From Colimorpha_A sp045540115 (lineage in GTDB: Bacteria; Bacillota; Clostridia; Oscillospirales; CAG-272): DNA of 64,000 bases. Under the pieces are notes generated by a model. That model saw only the letters and a list, made by a program, of their open reading frames with translations, ran no database searches and had not been told where the DNA came from. Both the position numbers and the translations under genes were made by a program. Where the stretch lies: NCBI GenBank assembly GCA_045540115.1, contig JAZQGR010000013.1, positions 1 through 64,000 on the forward strand. The letters are read 5' to 3'. Positions 1 through 9,517 of this stretch are shown piece by piece. Each line of letters opens with the position of its first letter. Positions within the stretch are counted from its first letter, which is position 1.

Positions 1-399
<399 letters not shown>

Positions 400-465
400 C
401 TATAGTTCAAACTACTTGAGTTTCAGTTCCTTTGCTTTCATTTTCGGTTGTGAATGAGCATTTGA

Positions 466-490
466 CCTCACCAAGCGGTGAGGTTTTTTT
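466..490 (+). terminator. Intrinsic terminator of the rRNA operon
   Basis: A 7-bp stem CCTCACC/GGTGAGG with loop AAGC is followed by seven T residues. It lies about 65 bp after the 23S end and closes the rRNA transcript without a 5S gene. Confidence 0.9.
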
Positions 491-499
491 CTTTTTCTA

Positions 500-528
500 T
501 GGACTTTTATCTATCCTTGTTATATAAT
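500..528 (+). promoter_or_regulatory. Sigma-A-type promoter for the 557 gene
   Basis: A -35 box TGGACT (500-505, 4 of 6 consensus bases) and a perfect -10 box TATAAT (523-528) are separated by 17 bp. Transcription would begin about 20 nt before the start codon at 557. It sits directly after the rRNA terminator. Confidence 0.6.
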
Positions 529-556
529 TGTTTTGACAAACCTTAAGGAGAAAATT

Positions 557-1165
557 ATGTTCGGTAGATATCCAAAGAGTAATACTTTTTCGGCATCTAA
601 TAAGGAGGCTATCGCTGTACTTTTTCGGCTTCTTGACGAGGAACTTGATGCCATAGATCATGCCCATAATCCTCACTTGTTTTTTCTCGCTTATCGAGAC
701 GCCGTTAAGTACTGTGGCAAAATTCTGTCATATAAGCCGGGCAAAAGGATTGATTCCCATATATTGGAGATTTTGCATCATCTATATGGCGATAAAACCG
801 AGATCACCAACAGATTTCTTGACCGGCTGAGCACCGGCGGAAGGTTATCATACGATATTGACACTATTATTGAGCATCGCGTTGATATGACGGATGAAAG
901 CTACGATTATTTTCTCTCCCTTACCGGTATTGACGAGCTATCCTACACCTACTGCACCGTATCCTTTGGCGGCACGCGCACCTATGATTATATTTGCGAA
1001 ATTCCCGATATTTCGGTTGGTGACGAGGTAATAGTGCCTGTCGGCGAGGAAGAGATCGAGAAGCTTGCAAAGGTAACTGCGATCAAGAAATACCGTTACG
1101 ATGAGGTTCCTTATCCCATTTCCAAAACCAAGAGGATTATTGCAAAATACGGCTGTGGACTGTGA
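557..1165 (+). CDS. Hypothetical protein, first gene after the rRNA operon
   Basis: A 202-aa soluble protein that I do not recognise. The ATG at 557 is chosen because AAGGAG lies 6 nt upstream (545-550); an in-frame TTG at 533 has no ribosome binding site and lies next to the -10 box. The N-terminal half looks helical. The C-terminal part (about residues 140-190) contains VGDEVIVPVGEEE followed by a basic strand, which resembles a small beta-barrel of the kind seen in nucleic-acid-binding proteins, but this is only an impression. No signal peptide or membrane segment is seen. The stop overlaps the GTG start of ylmH by 4 bp, so the two are probably co-translated. Confidence 0.8.
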   Translation: MFGRYPKSNTFSASNKEAIAVLFRLLDEELDAIDHAHNPHLFFLAYRDAVKYCGKILSYKPGKRIDSHILEILHHLYGDKTEITNRFLDRLSTGGRLSYDIDTIIEHRVDMTDESYDYFLSLTGIDELSYTYCTVSFGGTRTYDYICEIPDISVGDEVIVPVGEEEIEKLAKVTAIKKYRYDEVPYPISKTKRIIAKYGCGL

Positions 1166-1980
1166 AAATCATGAATAAAACCGAAATCATAAATAAAATA
1201 TCAACCGATCCCAACAAAAGGATCCTTCTGAGTCACATTTTTGACCTTTCTGAGCGAAGAAACGGCAGAAACGTCATAACCGCAAGCGACTTTTTGTCGG
1301 AGCCTGACGTTGCTTTGGCGGAAATACTCATAAATACTGTGAAAGCCGAAAACTACGTATTTTTCGGAGGATACGGAGACGCGGAGCGCAAATGTGCCGT
1401 TTTTCTGCCCGATTATTATACCGAAGACGACATAAATGACGATCCGTCGCTCTGTGATATTAACTATATCGAGGCAGCTGTCGACAAATTCAACGAAAAG
1501 AACGCGAATTTTTCTCATCGCGACGTACTTGGCTCACTCATGGGACTCGGAATCGAGCGTGATCTGATCGGCGACATATTAGCCGATGGCGGAACGGCAG
1601 TATTTGCCGTAAAGAGCAAGATCGTGCCGTTTATTACCGAGAATCTCGTTAAGATCAGCCGATATCCCGTAACGATAACGGTCTATGATAAATATGAAAT
1701 GGCGCCGAAGCAGGACTACGTTACCGATTCCGACACGGTCGCATCAATGCGCCTTGACGCGGTAATTTCAAGCGTGTTTTCAATATCGAGAAGCGCCGCC
1801 TGTGACGCGATAAACGGCGGTCTCGTCAGCGTGAACGGCATCGCCGTTACGAAATCGGATCGATGCGTAAACGAGGGCGATAAGCTGTCGCTTCGCGGCA
1901 AGGGCAAGGCGGTGATCGATTCCGTCGGCGGATTTTCAAAGAAAGGAAGAATCAGGTTCTCCTACCGTAAATACAGGTAA
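1162..1980 (+). CDS. ylmH: YlmH-family RNA-binding protein with C-terminal S4 domain
   Basis: A 272-aa protein. The middle carries the YlmH signature HRDVLGSLMGLGIERDLIGDI (about residues 117-137). The C-terminus is an S4 RNA-binding domain (about 190-250: RLDAVISSVFSISRSAACDAI ... GLVSVNG). In Bacillus subtilis, YlmH is an S4-domain protein of the division-gene cluster that acts on stalled 50S subunits in ribosome-associated quality control, so a ribosome-linked role is inferred here. The GTG start overlaps the previous stop; an ATG at 1171 is an alternative start three codons in. The stop overlaps the next ATG by one base. Here the gene is separated from division genes. Confidence 0.88.
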   Translation: MKIMNKTEIINKISTDPNKRILLSHIFDLSERRNGRNVITASDFLSEPDVALAEILINTVKAENYVFFGGYGDAERKCAVFLPDYYTEDDINDDPSLCDINYIEAAVDKFNEKNANFSHRDVLGSLMGLGIERDLIGDILADGGTAVFAVKSKIVPFITENLVKISRYPVTITVYDKYEMAPKQDYVTDSDTVASMRLDAVISSVFSISRSAACDAINGGLVSVNGIAVTKSDRCVNEGDKLSLRGKGKAVIDSVGGFSKKGRIRFSYRKYR

Positions 1981-3167
1981 TGTACTCACTAATGCTTTCA
2001 ATAATATATCTTGCCTTTGCGAGCCTTGGGCTCCCTGATTCGCTGCTCGGCTCGGCTTGGCCGATAATGAGGCAGGATCTCGGCGTACCGCTTTCGTATA
2101 TGGGAATAATATATATGATCGTTTGCAGCGGAACGATAATATCAAGCCTGCTTTCTGACAGGATTCTCCGCAGATTCAAAACCGGAACCGTAACGTCGGT
2201 GTCAGTCGGAGTTACGATGCTTGCGCTTTTCGGCTTCTCTGCTGTAGGCAACTTTTACCTTATATGCCTCATTGCGCTTCCGTACGGACTCGGCGCGGGG
2301 GCGGTTGATGCGGCGCTGAATAACTACGTTGCGCTGCATTATTCGTCAAAGCACATGACCTGGCTTCACGCCTCGTGGGGCGTTGGAGTAACGATAAGCC
2401 CATATATTATGAGCTATTCTCTCGGTACGCGGTACGGCTGGGAGGGTGGATATTTTACCGCCGGTGTGATCCAGCTTTGCCTCACGGTCTTCTTTTTTGC
2501 GACACTTCCAATCTGGAAAAGGGCAGAGAAAAGCAGGGGAGAGGAGGAGATCACGCCGAACGTTCTTTCCGTCAAGCAGGCGTTGAAGCTCAAAGGCTTT
2601 CCGCTGATGCTCGTCTCGTTCTTTTGCTACTGCGCGCTTGAACAGACGGCGATAATCTGGGCGACGAGCTATCTGAACGGAAGCCGTGGAGTCGATCCCA
2701 AGACGGCGGCATCATTCGGGTCGATGTTCTGCATCGGAATAACCGTCGGAAGAATACTTCTCGGCTTTATAACCGACCGCTTCGGCGACAGATTTATGAT
2801 AAGAGCGGGCTGTCTCGTTACGCTTTTCGGCATAATTCTCGTCGGTATTCCGATAAGCAGTCCTCTGACTGCGCTGATTGGACTCATCGTTATCGGCTTC
2901 GGAAATTCCCCAATATATCCCTGTATAATCCACTCGACGCCCGACAGCTTCGGTAAGAGTAATTCGCAGTCGCTCGTCGGTAAGCAGATGGCGATGGCGT
3001 ACTTCGGAAACACTCTTATGCCGCCGCTTTTCGGCGTGCTTGCACAGTACACGTCCTTGTCTCTTTACCCGATGTATCTTGCGGCTTTTGGTGTTATAAT
3101 GCTTGTCAGCTTCGAGATTATGGTAAAAAAGGTAGATGCGGCGAAAACGGAAGCAAAAACCGAGTAA
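1980..3167 (+). CDS. Major facilitator superfamily transporter
   Basis: A 395-aa protein with about twelve hydrophobic helices in two halves, typical of MFS secondary transporters. The loop between helices 2 and 3 carries SDRILRRFKTG (about residues 59-69) and the second half repeats it as TDRFGDRF (about 264-271), the usual MFS motif A positions. A conserved GLGAGAVDAALNNYV segment (about 98-112) resembles the FucP/FPN-type sugar-permease branch, but the substrate cannot be inferred. The start ATG overlaps the ylmH stop (TAATG), indicating translational coupling. No terminator is seen after it. Confidence 0.85.
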   Translation: MYSLMLSIIYLAFASLGLPDSLLGSAWPIMRQDLGVPLSYMGIIYMIVCSGTIISSLLSDRILRRFKTGTVTSVSVGVTMLALFGFSAVGNFYLICLIALPYGLGAGAVDAALNNYVALHYSSKHMTWLHASWGVGVTISPYIMSYSLGTRYGWEGGYFTAGVIQLCLTVFFFATLPIWKRAEKSRGEEEITPNVLSVKQALKLKGFPLMLVSFFCYCALEQTAIIWATSYLNGSRGVDPKTAASFGSMFCIGITVGRILLGFITDRFGDRFMIRAGCLVTLFGIILVGIPISSPLTALIGLIVIGFGNSPIYPCIIHSTPDSFGKSNSQSLVGKQMAMAYFGNTLMPPLFGVLAQYTSLSLYPMYLAAFGVIMLVSFEIMVKKVDAAKTEAKTE

Positions 3168-3193
3168 AATGCCAAAAAAATTGAAAAAAACTA

Positions 3194-3222
3194 TTGCAAT
3201 ATATAAAAAACTGTGTTATAAT
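3194..3222 (+). promoter_or_regulatory. Sigma-A promoter of rpmE
   Basis: TTGCAA (3194-3199) and TATAAT (3217-3222) are separated by exactly 17 bp, about 38 bp before the L31 start codon. Confidence 0.85.
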
Positions 3223-3260
3223 AGCTCGTAATGATTATTAAAAGGATAAGAGGTGCAATA

Positions 3261-3467
3261 ATGAAAGCAGGAATCCATCCCGAATACAAAGAAGTAACCG
3301 TAAGATGTGCTTGCGGTGAAGAATTCGTGACCCGCTCCACTAAGGACAGCATCCGCGTTGAAATCTGCTCGAAGTGCCATCCGTACTTCACCGGTAAGCA
3401 GAAGTTCGTAGACGCAGGCGGACGTGTTGACAAGTTCAAGAGACGTCTTGCAGCTTCCGGAAAGTAA
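3261..3467 (+). CDS. rpmE: 50S ribosomal protein L31 (zinc-binding C+ form)
   Basis: A 68-aa protein with the L31 opening MKAGIHPEYKEV and four zinc-ligand cysteines at 16, 18, 36 and 39, which marks the zinc-containing C+ type. The ATG at 3261 is preferred over an in-frame ATG at 3231: it follows AAGAGGTG with good spacing and gives the usual family N-terminus. The gene is monocistronic, with its own promoter and a strong terminator. Confidence 0.97.
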   Translation: MKAGIHPEYKEVTVRCACGEEFVTRSTKDSIRVEICSKCHPYFTGKQKFVDAGGRVDKFKRRLAASGK

Positions 3468-3482
3468 TAGGAACGAGTTATA

Positions 3483-3538
3483 CGGGACAGTTATGTCCCG
3501 TAAAAGCGGGGACAGGAATACTGTCCCCTTGTTTTTTT
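3483..3538 (+). terminator. Double-hairpin terminator after rpmE
   Basis: Two consecutive hairpins share the same GGGACA arm. The first is CGGGACA/TGTCCCG with loop GTTA (3483-3500). The second is GGGGACAG/CTGTCCCC with loop GAATA (3508-3528), followed by TTG and seven T residues. The second is a canonical intrinsic terminator. The two arms could also cross-pair, since both left arms match both right arms. Confidence 0.9.
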
Positions 3539-3557
3539 CTTAAACGGAGGTGAAAAT

Positions 3558-4850
3558 ATGGAAGTAACCGAAAAAATCGAGATAGAAAAAGCGGCGATCG
3601 TAGGCGTTGTTACCTACGAAAATCCCGCAGAGGAATGCGAAGCATCGCTTGACGAGCTTGAGCGGCTTCTCGATACCGCGGGCGGAGAGGTCAAGGTACG
3701 CCTTGTGCAGAATAAGGAAAATCCCGACGTACGCACCTTTCTCGGAAGCGGTAAGATAAAGGAGCTTCGTGAGCTTTGTCAGAACGAGGGAATAACCCTC
3801 GTCGTCTGCGACTCCGAGCTTTCTCCGTCGCAGATAAGGAATATGGAAGATGTGCTGAACGAGGGCGACCATGAGCCGATACGCGTTATCGACCGTTCGA
3901 TGCTCATCCTCGACATCTTCGCTCTCCACGCAACGAGCGCAGAGGGTAAGCTTCAGGTCGAGCTTGCACAGCTCAAATATACCGTTCCGCGTCTTATCGG
4001 CAAAGGTCTTTCGCTCTCCCGACAGGGTGGCAGCGGAAGCATCGCGGCAAGAGGTCCGGGTGAAACTAAGCTCGAGCTTGACCGCCGTCATATAAAGAGA
4101 CGTATGCAAGCGCTCTCCGACGAGCTCGAGGAGCTTGAAACGCGCCGCGCGACCCAAAGAAAACAGCGCGACCGCTCGGGAATCTGCAAGGTCGCTATCG
4201 TCGGATATACGAACGCGGGAAAGAGCACGCTTCTTAATCGACTTACCGACGCAGGTATCCTTGCCGAGGATAAGCTCTTTGCAACGCTTGACCCAACGAC
4301 GAGAAAGTTCGCGCTCCCCGACGGAACCGAGATTTTGCTTGTTGACACCGTCGGATTTATCAGAAATCTTCCTCATCACCTGATAAAAGCCTTCCGTTCG
4401 ACGCTCGACGAGGCGGCTTATTCCGACATTATCATAATGATGACCGACGCGTCGGATAAGGAAAATCAGGCGCAGCTCGAGGTTACCGAAAAGCTTCTTT
4501 CCGACCTTGACGCAGGCGGAAAGCCGACGCTTTGCGTTTTCAATAAATGCGATAATGAGGGCGAAAGCATACCGAAGCCTCCGACGTCGGTTCCGAGTGA
4601 AAACGTCTTCTATATCTCGGCAAAAACGGGGCAGAACGTCGATGCGCTTATTACTCGCTTAGGTGAGATAGTAAACGAAAAGACGGCGCGTCTGGTCTTT
4701 GAAATTCCGATGGCAAGACAGGACGAGGTAGCGAAGATGTACCGCTTTGCAAAGGTCGAAAGCGTCGATTACGAGGGCGAAAATACCGTTGTCACGGCGA
4801 TTTGTGACAGCCGCGCGAAGGGAATGTTTGAAAAGTGGCTGAAGAAGTAA
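3558..4850 (+). CDS. hflX: GTPase HflX
   Basis: A 430-aa GTPase of the HflX family, which binds the 50S subunit and splits stalled ribosomes under stress. The HflX-specific N-terminal domain ends in GPGETKLELDRRHIKRRM (about residues 167-184) before a coiled-coil linker. The G domain has G1 GYTNAGKST (about 215-223), G3 DTVGF (about 263-267) and G4 NKCD (about 329-332). The start has a good CGGAGGTG ribosome binding site. The last 16 bp overlap the next gene. Confidence 0.96.
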   Translation: MEVTEKIEIEKAAIVGVVTYENPAEECEASLDELERLLDTAGGEVKVRLVQNKENPDVRTFLGSGKIKELRELCQNEGITLVVCDSELSPSQIRNMEDVLNEGDHEPIRVIDRSMLILDIFALHATSAEGKLQVELAQLKYTVPRLIGKGLSLSRQGGSGSIAARGPGETKLELDRRHIKRRMQALSDELEELETRRATQRKQRDRSGICKVAIVGYTNAGKSTLLNRLTDAGILAEDKLFATLDPTTRKFALPDGTEILLVDTVGFIRNLPHHLIKAFRSTLDEAAYSDIIIMMTDASDKENQAQLEVTEKLLSDLDAGGKPTLCVFNKCDNEGESIPKPPTSVPSENVFYISAKTGQNVDALITRLGEIVNEKTARLVFEIPMARQDEVAKMYRFAKVESVDYEGENTVVTAICDSRAKGMFEKWLKK

Positions 4851-5458
4851 GAATAACCCTTGAGAAGTATGGGGAAGCGACCTTTACCGAGAAAAAATCG
4901 GTGTTTTATGGCTACGCGTGTCCCGTAAGCAGCGAGGAAGAGGCAATAGAATTTATCGCTATGATAAAGAAAAAGCACGGCGACGCGCGCCATAACGTTT
5001 ACGCGTATATGGTCGGTCAGAATATCGCACGTTATTCCGACGCGGGCGAGCCGCAGGGCACTGCGGGAATACCGGTGCTTGACGTGATTCGCAAAAGCGG
5101 ATTTACAGATGCCGTCATTGTCGTCGCGCGTTATTTCGGCGGGATACTTCTCGGCGCAGGAGGGCTTGTAAGAGCATATTCGACGGCGGCAAAACTGGCA
5201 GTCGACGAGGCGAAGATAGTAACCTACAGTACCTTCCGTCAGTTTGACCTTGTGCTCAATTATACCGACCACGGAAAGATCACAACACTTCTTTCCTCGA
5301 CAAACCCGATAAACGACGGCATCGACTATGCGGAAAACGTAAAGTTAGCCCTTGCTTTGCCGATAGATAAGTACGATGATTTCAAGGAAAAGGTTCTTGA
5401 AATTACGGCGGGCAGAGCGGTATTCGTTGACAACGGAACACGCTTTGATAAACAGTAA
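4835..5458 (+). CDS. yigZ: YigZ/IMPACT-family protein
   Basis: A 207-aa protein of the UPF0029/Impact family. The N-terminal domain contains EKKSVFYGYACPVSS and DAGEPQGTAGIPVL (about residues 70-84), followed by ARYFGGILLGAGGLVRAYS, all family hallmarks; a smaller C-terminal alpha/beta domain follows. The family is linked to translation control, but its biochemical role in bacteria is not firmly established. The GTG start at 4835 gives the normal family length and overlaps hflX by 16 bp, so the pair is translationally coupled. Confidence 0.92.
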   Translation: MAEEVRITLEKYGEATFTEKKSVFYGYACPVSSEEEAIEFIAMIKKKHGDARHNVYAYMVGQNIARYSDAGEPQGTAGIPVLDVIRKSGFTDAVIVVARYFGGILLGAGGLVRAYSTAAKLAVDEAKIVTYSTFRQFDLVLNYTDHGKITTLLSSTNPINDGIDYAENVKLALALPIDKYDDFKEKVLEITAGRAVFVDNGTRFDKQ

Positions 5459-5460
5459 AA

Positions 5461-5491
5461 ACAAGAGAACGGTTTACGTTCTCTTGTTTTT
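5461..5491 (+). terminator. Intrinsic terminator after hflX-yigZ
   Basis: A perfect 10-bp stem ACAAGAGAAC/GTTCTCTTGT with loop GGTTTAC is followed by a T-run, starting 2 bp after the yigZ stop. Confidence 0.9.
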
Positions 5492-5512
5492 CGACACAAA
5501 AAAGAGGAATTT

Positions 5513-5544
5513 TTGCATTTTTTGCGTATATTATATATTATAAT
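5513..5544 (+). promoter_or_regulatory. Probable promoter upstream of dgt
   Basis: A TTGCAT box (5513-5518) lies 17 bp before TATTAT (5536-5541). A perfect TATAAT (5539-5544) overlaps that site but would need a 20-bp spacer. The exact register is uncertain because the region is a run of alternating A and T. Confidence 0.5.
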
Positions 5545-5580
5545 ATTAACAACTGTGAGTCTATTTACGGAGGTTGAATA

Positions 5581-6567
5581 ATGACCGTTACCGAAATGAT
5601 TAATGAAAGAGAAAAACAAACTCTTTCGGAATTTGCATTTTTGTCCGCAAATTCCAAGGGCAGAGATTACCCGATCAATCCGTGTGACCTGCGCGGAGAA
5701 TTTCAGCGCGACCGTGACAGAATAATACACAGTAAGGCTTTTCGCCGACTGATGCATAAGACGCAGGTTTTCCTTTCTCCCGAGGCTGACCATTACCGTA
5801 CGCGCCTTACTCATACTCTCGAGGTAAGCCAGATTGCGAGAAGTATCGCAAGAGCGCTCCGCCTGAACGAGGATCTTGCCGAAGCGATAGCGCTCGGACA
5901 CGACCTCGGGCATACGCCCTTTGGACATGCAGGCGAGAGAGTCCTCCGCCGTTGCTACGATCCGTCGTTTGCTCACTATGAGCAGAGCATAAGAGTCGTT
6001 GAGAAGCTTGAAAAGCTGAATCTTACCTGGGAGGTGCGCGACGGCATTCTGCATCATACCAAGGGTGGCGCATCGACTCTTGAAGGGAAGCTCATCCTTG
6101 AAGCTGACCATATCGCGTATATAAACCACGATATCGACGATGCCTGCCGCGCGGGAGTGCTTCGCTACTCCGATATTCCGAGCGATATCATAGAAACCCT
6201 CGGATACACTCACGGCGAGCGTATAAATACGATGGCTCTCAGTATTATAAGAGCAAGCGAGGGACGTCCCGTTATCGAAATGGAACCGAAGATCCGCGAG
6301 GCGACCGACCGTCTGCACGAGTTCCTTTACGAAAACGTTTACCGAAACCCGATCGCAAAGGGCGAGGAGGGTAAGGCAGAGGAGCTGCTTGAAAAGCTCT
6401 ACGATTATTTTATCAGCCACCCCGAGCAAATGCCCGACGAGCATAGAAATACGGCGGAAAGAGAGGGAGTATCCCGCGCTGTCTGCGACCATATTTCCTG
6501 TATGACCGACCGTTATGCTCTGAATCTCTATAAAAAGCTGTTCTTGCCCGACCCGTGGCGCGGATAA
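5581..6567 (+). CDS. dgt: Deoxyguanosinetriphosphate triphosphohydrolase-like protein
   Basis: A 328-aa HD-domain protein of the dGTPase family, which cleaves dNTPs to the nucleoside plus triphosphate. The substrate-pocket segment RIIHSKAFRRLMHKTQVF (about residues 47-64) and the HD metal site are present: H78 in RLTHTLE and H107-D108 in GHDLGHTPFGHAGE. The length fits the shorter dGTPase-like branch. A strong ribosome binding site GGAGG precedes the ATG. It directly precedes dnaG-rpoD, as in many Firmicutes, with a 29-bp gap. Confidence 0.94.
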   Translation: MTVTEMINEREKQTLSEFAFLSANSKGRDYPINPCDLRGEFQRDRDRIIHSKAFRRLMHKTQVFLSPEADHYRTRLTHTLEVSQIARSIARALRLNEDLAEAIALGHDLGHTPFGHAGERVLRRCYDPSFAHYEQSIRVVEKLEKLNLTWEVRDGILHHTKGGASTLEGKLILEADHIAYINHDIDDACRAGVLRYSDIPSDIIETLGYTHGERINTMALSIIRASEGRPVIEMEPKIREATDRLHEFLYENVYRNPIAKGEEGKAEELLEKLYDYFISHPEQMPDEHRNTAEREGVSRAVCDHISCMTDRYALNLYKKLFLPDPWRG

Positions 6568-6596
6568 AACGGAGAAAATCTTAAAGGAGGGAAAAA

Positions 6597-8327
6597 ATGA
6601 TATCGCCTCAGATAATCGAAGAAATCAAATACCGAAACGATATTGAAGAAGTAATATCACAGCACGTTTCCCTCAAAAGAGCGGGAAATAACCTGAACGG
6701 TCTCTGCCCGTTCCATAGCGAGAAAACGCCGTCGTTTACCGTGTTCACGGGAACGAAATCCTTTTATTGCTTCGGTTGCGGGGCAGGAGGAGACGTTATC
6801 TCGTTCGTGATGAGGACCGAGAATCTGACCTACGTTGACGCGATTCGCGCCTTGGCAAAGCGTTCGGGAATCGAAATTCCGGAGGACGAAAAGGATCAGA
6901 GAATGGGCGTCCGCCGCGAGCGTATAATCGAAATGAATAAGGACGCGGCGCGGTTCTTCCACGAATGCCTGAAGCAGAGCAGAGAAGCGCAGGAGTACGT
7001 TGCAAAACGAAATCTCTCAACGTCGCTTATCAAGCATTTCGGCATCGGATATGCTCCGGACAGTTTTGAATCTCTATCAAAGCACCTGCGGAGCAAGGGC
7101 TACACTCAAGAGGAAATGAGTGAAGGCTTTCTCTGTTCTATCGGAAAAAAGGACAAAACAAAATCGTACGATATCTTCCGAAACAGAATAATGTTCCCGA
7201 TAATCGACGTCAAGGGCGATATAATCGCCTTCGGTGGGCGAACCTTAAGTAACGACAAATCGGAAGCAAAGTATATAAATACAAACGATACGCCGGTCTT
7301 TAATAAAAGGCGAAACCTGTTCGCGCTTAATTACGCAAAAAGTTCCTGCTCCGAGCAGATGATACTCTGCGAGGGGTATATGGACGTCATAAGCCTGCAC
7401 GGTGCGGGCTTTACTAACGCGGTTGCGTCATGCGGAACGGCATTTACGCCCGATCAGGCGCGGCTTATGAAAAAATACACTAAAAGCGCGATAATCTGCT
7501 TCGATGCCGACGAAGCGGGACAGCGCAACGCTGACAAGGTGTTCAAGCTTCTTTCCGAGGTCGGTCTTGAAGCAAAGCTTCTCAAGGTCGAAAACGCAAA
7601 GGACCCCGACGAGTTTATTGGTAAATTTGGAAAGGAAGCGTTCAATCGCCTCTTAAACCGAAGCAGAAGCCGATTCGATTTCAAATTCTCGTCGATAATC
7701 GCAAAGTACAATATAAACGACGCAAACGACAAGATAAAAGCCGCCGCCGAGCTGTCGGATCTGCTTGCCGTCGGATGGAGCGAGGTCGAGCGCGACGTTT
7801 ATTCACGGCAGGTCGCAAAGCAGCTTGAGATCTCTCTTGAAAGCTTCAAGGCAGATATCAGGCGAAAGATGTCGAAAAATGAAAAAGCAGAGAAAAAAGA
7901 CTTTGGAAGAAGCGTAATGATGTCGATGGAGGGGTACGGCGACCGTATAAATCCCGACAGGCTTATAAATCAGGGCGCGGCGGGAGCCGAGGACGCGATC
8001 CTCGGAATACTCGCGACCTATCCCGAGCTTATCCCGAAGGCGATCGACAAAGCAGGTCTTACCGAAGACGATTTCGTGACCGAGTTCAACCGTCGGGTAT
8101 ATAAAAAAATGACGGAGCTCGGAAACGGATTCGATATAGGGCTTATAGGCGACGATTTCAGTCAAGAGGAAATATCGCGGATCGTCCGCAATTCGGTGTC
8201 GCGTCAGTCGCTTACCGACAACGGTGAAAAGGTGCTTTCCGAATGTATTGAGCGTCTTAAAGCACTTAAGCAGAAGGAAAATCAATCGCTTGAGGATCTG
8301 ATCGCAAGCAAACGAAAAAAGATATGA
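6597..8327 (+). CDS. dnaG: DNA primase
   Basis: A 576-aa primase that makes RNA primers for replication. The N-terminal CHC2 zinc-binding domain shows LCPFHSEKTPSF ... FYCFGCGAGGDVI (about residues 38-67). The DnaG catalytic core and TOPRIM domain follow, with CEGYMDVI (about 258-265) and DADEAGQRN (about 303-311). The helical C-terminal region would contact DnaB. AAAGGAGG precedes the ATG. The stop overlaps an ATG in the rpoD frame, so primase and the main sigma factor are cotranscribed. Confidence 0.97.
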   Translation: MISPQIIEEIKYRNDIEEVISQHVSLKRAGNNLNGLCPFHSEKTPSFTVFTGTKSFYCFGCGAGGDVISFVMRTENLTYVDAIRALAKRSGIEIPEDEKDQRMGVRRERIIEMNKDAARFFHECLKQSREAQEYVAKRNLSTSLIKHFGIGYAPDSFESLSKHLRSKGYTQEEMSEGFLCSIGKKDKTKSYDIFRNRIMFPIIDVKGDIIAFGGRTLSNDKSEAKYINTNDTPVFNKRRNLFALNYAKSSCSEQMILCEGYMDVISLHGAGFTNAVASCGTAFTPDQARLMKKYTKSAIICFDADEAGQRNADKVFKLLSEVGLEAKLLKVENAKDPDEFIGKFGKEAFNRLLNRSRSRFDFKFSSIIAKYNINDANDKIKAAAELSDLLAVGWSEVERDVYSRQVAKQLEISLESFKADIRRKMSKNEKAEKKDFGRSVMMSMEGYGDRINPDRLINQGAAGAEDAILGILATYPELIPKAIDKAGLTEDDFVTEFNRRVYKKMTELGNGFDIGLIGDDFSQEEISRIVRNSVSRQSLTDNGEKVLSECIERLKALKQKENQSLEDLIASKRKKI

Positions 8328-8344
8328 AAAACGAGGGTGGAAAA

Positions 8345-9493
8345 ATGGAAAACAACGTAAATAACAATGCAAATAACGCCGCCGCAGGAAACGGCGAAAA
8401 GAAGCTCGAAATGCGCGATATTATGCGCGAGCTTGTCGAGAAGGGGAAGTCGAAGGGCTCCCTTTCTCAGAGTGAGATCATGGAGGCTTTTGACGACGTT
8501 GATTACGATATAGAGCAAGTCGAAAGAATATATGAGAGCCTCGAGGGCATGGGAATTGAGGTAACAGGATATCTTGACACTCCCGAATTTCAGGCGATAG
8601 AAAACGACGTTGAGCGTTATGAAAGCGCTGAGGATATGGAAAAGATGCTCACTCAGGAGGGACTTTCCATAGACGACCCCGTTCGTATGTACCTTAAGGA
8701 GATCGGTACCGTGCCGCTTCTCGACTCCGAGCGCGAGCTTATGCTTGCCGAAAAAATGGCGGACGGTGACGCGAAGGCAAAGGACGAGCTTGTAAGAGCA
8801 AACCTTCGTCTCGTTGTCAGCATTGCAAAACGATACGTAGGCAAGGGAATGTTCTTCCTCGACCTCATTCAGGAGGGAAATCTCGGACTTATGAAGGCGG
8901 TCGATAAGTTCGATTACCGTAAGGGCTATAAGTTCTCGACTTATGCGACTTGGTGGATCAGACAGGCAATAACGAGAGCGATAGCCGATCAGGCAAGAAC
9001 GATAAGAATTCCCGTTCACATGGTCGAGACGATCCATAAGGTATCCCGTATCCAGAGACAGCTTCTTCAGGAGCTCGGTCACGAGGCGAGCGCCGAGGAG
9101 ATAGCTGAGCACATGGGAATGAGCGCCGAGAAGGTCAGAGAGATAATGAAGATCTCGCAGGATCCCGTTTCCCTCGAAATGCCGATAGGCGAGGAGGAGG
9201 ATTCTCACCTCGGCGACTTTATCGAGGACGACAGTAACCCCGCACCTGCAGACGTTGCGGCACAGAGACTTCTGAGCGAACAGCTCAATGAGGTACTTCA
9301 CACCCTTACTCCCCGCGAGGAGCAGGTCCTTAAGCTCCGTTTCGGTCTTATCGACGGTAGGGCAAGAACCCTTGAAGAGGTTGGTAAGGAATTCCATATA
9401 ACGAGAGAAAGAATCAGACAGATCGAGGCAAAGGCGCTTCGCAAGCTCCGTCATCCGAGCCGCTCGAAGCGTTTGCGCGATTATCTTGATTAA
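8345..9493 (+). CDS. rpoD: RNA polymerase primary sigma factor RpoD (SigA)
   Basis: A 382-aa housekeeping sigma factor. Region 1.1 is followed by DDPVRMYLKEIG (region 1.2). Regions 2.1-2.4 include DLIQEGNLGLMKAVDKFDY and YATWWIRQAITRAI, region 3 includes RIPVHM, and region 4.2 has LEEVGKEFHITRERIRQIEAK. The ATG at 8345 follows GAGGGTGG. An in-frame ATG at 8324, which overlaps the dnaG stop, would add seven residues but has no visible ribosome binding site. The dnaG-rpoD pairing is the classical macromolecular-synthesis operon without rpsU; here rpsU lies at 36 kb. Confidence 0.97.
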   Translation: MENNVNNNANNAAAGNGEKKLEMRDIMRELVEKGKSKGSLSQSEIMEAFDDVDYDIEQVERIYESLEGMGIEVTGYLDTPEFQAIENDVERYESAEDMEKMLTQEGLSIDDPVRMYLKEIGTVPLLDSERELMLAEKMADGDAKAKDELVRANLRLVVSIAKRYVGKGMFFLDLIQEGNLGLMKAVDKFDYRKGYKFSTYATWWIRQAITRAIADQARTIRIPVHMVETIHKVSRIQRQLLQELGHEASAEEIAEHMGMSAEKVREIMKISQDPVSLEMPIGEEEDSHLGDFIEDDSNPAPADVAAQRLLSEQLNEVLHTLTPREEQVLKLRFGLIDGRARTLEEVGKEFHITRERIRQIEAKALRKLRHPSRSKRLRDYLD

Positions 9494-9517
9494 TTGCAAT
9501 CAGTCGACAAAATCGGC

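Noticed and set aside
8282..9499. 405-codon open frame antisense to rpoD
   Set aside because: The sense strand encodes an unmistakable sigma factor; the antisense product has no family resemblance.
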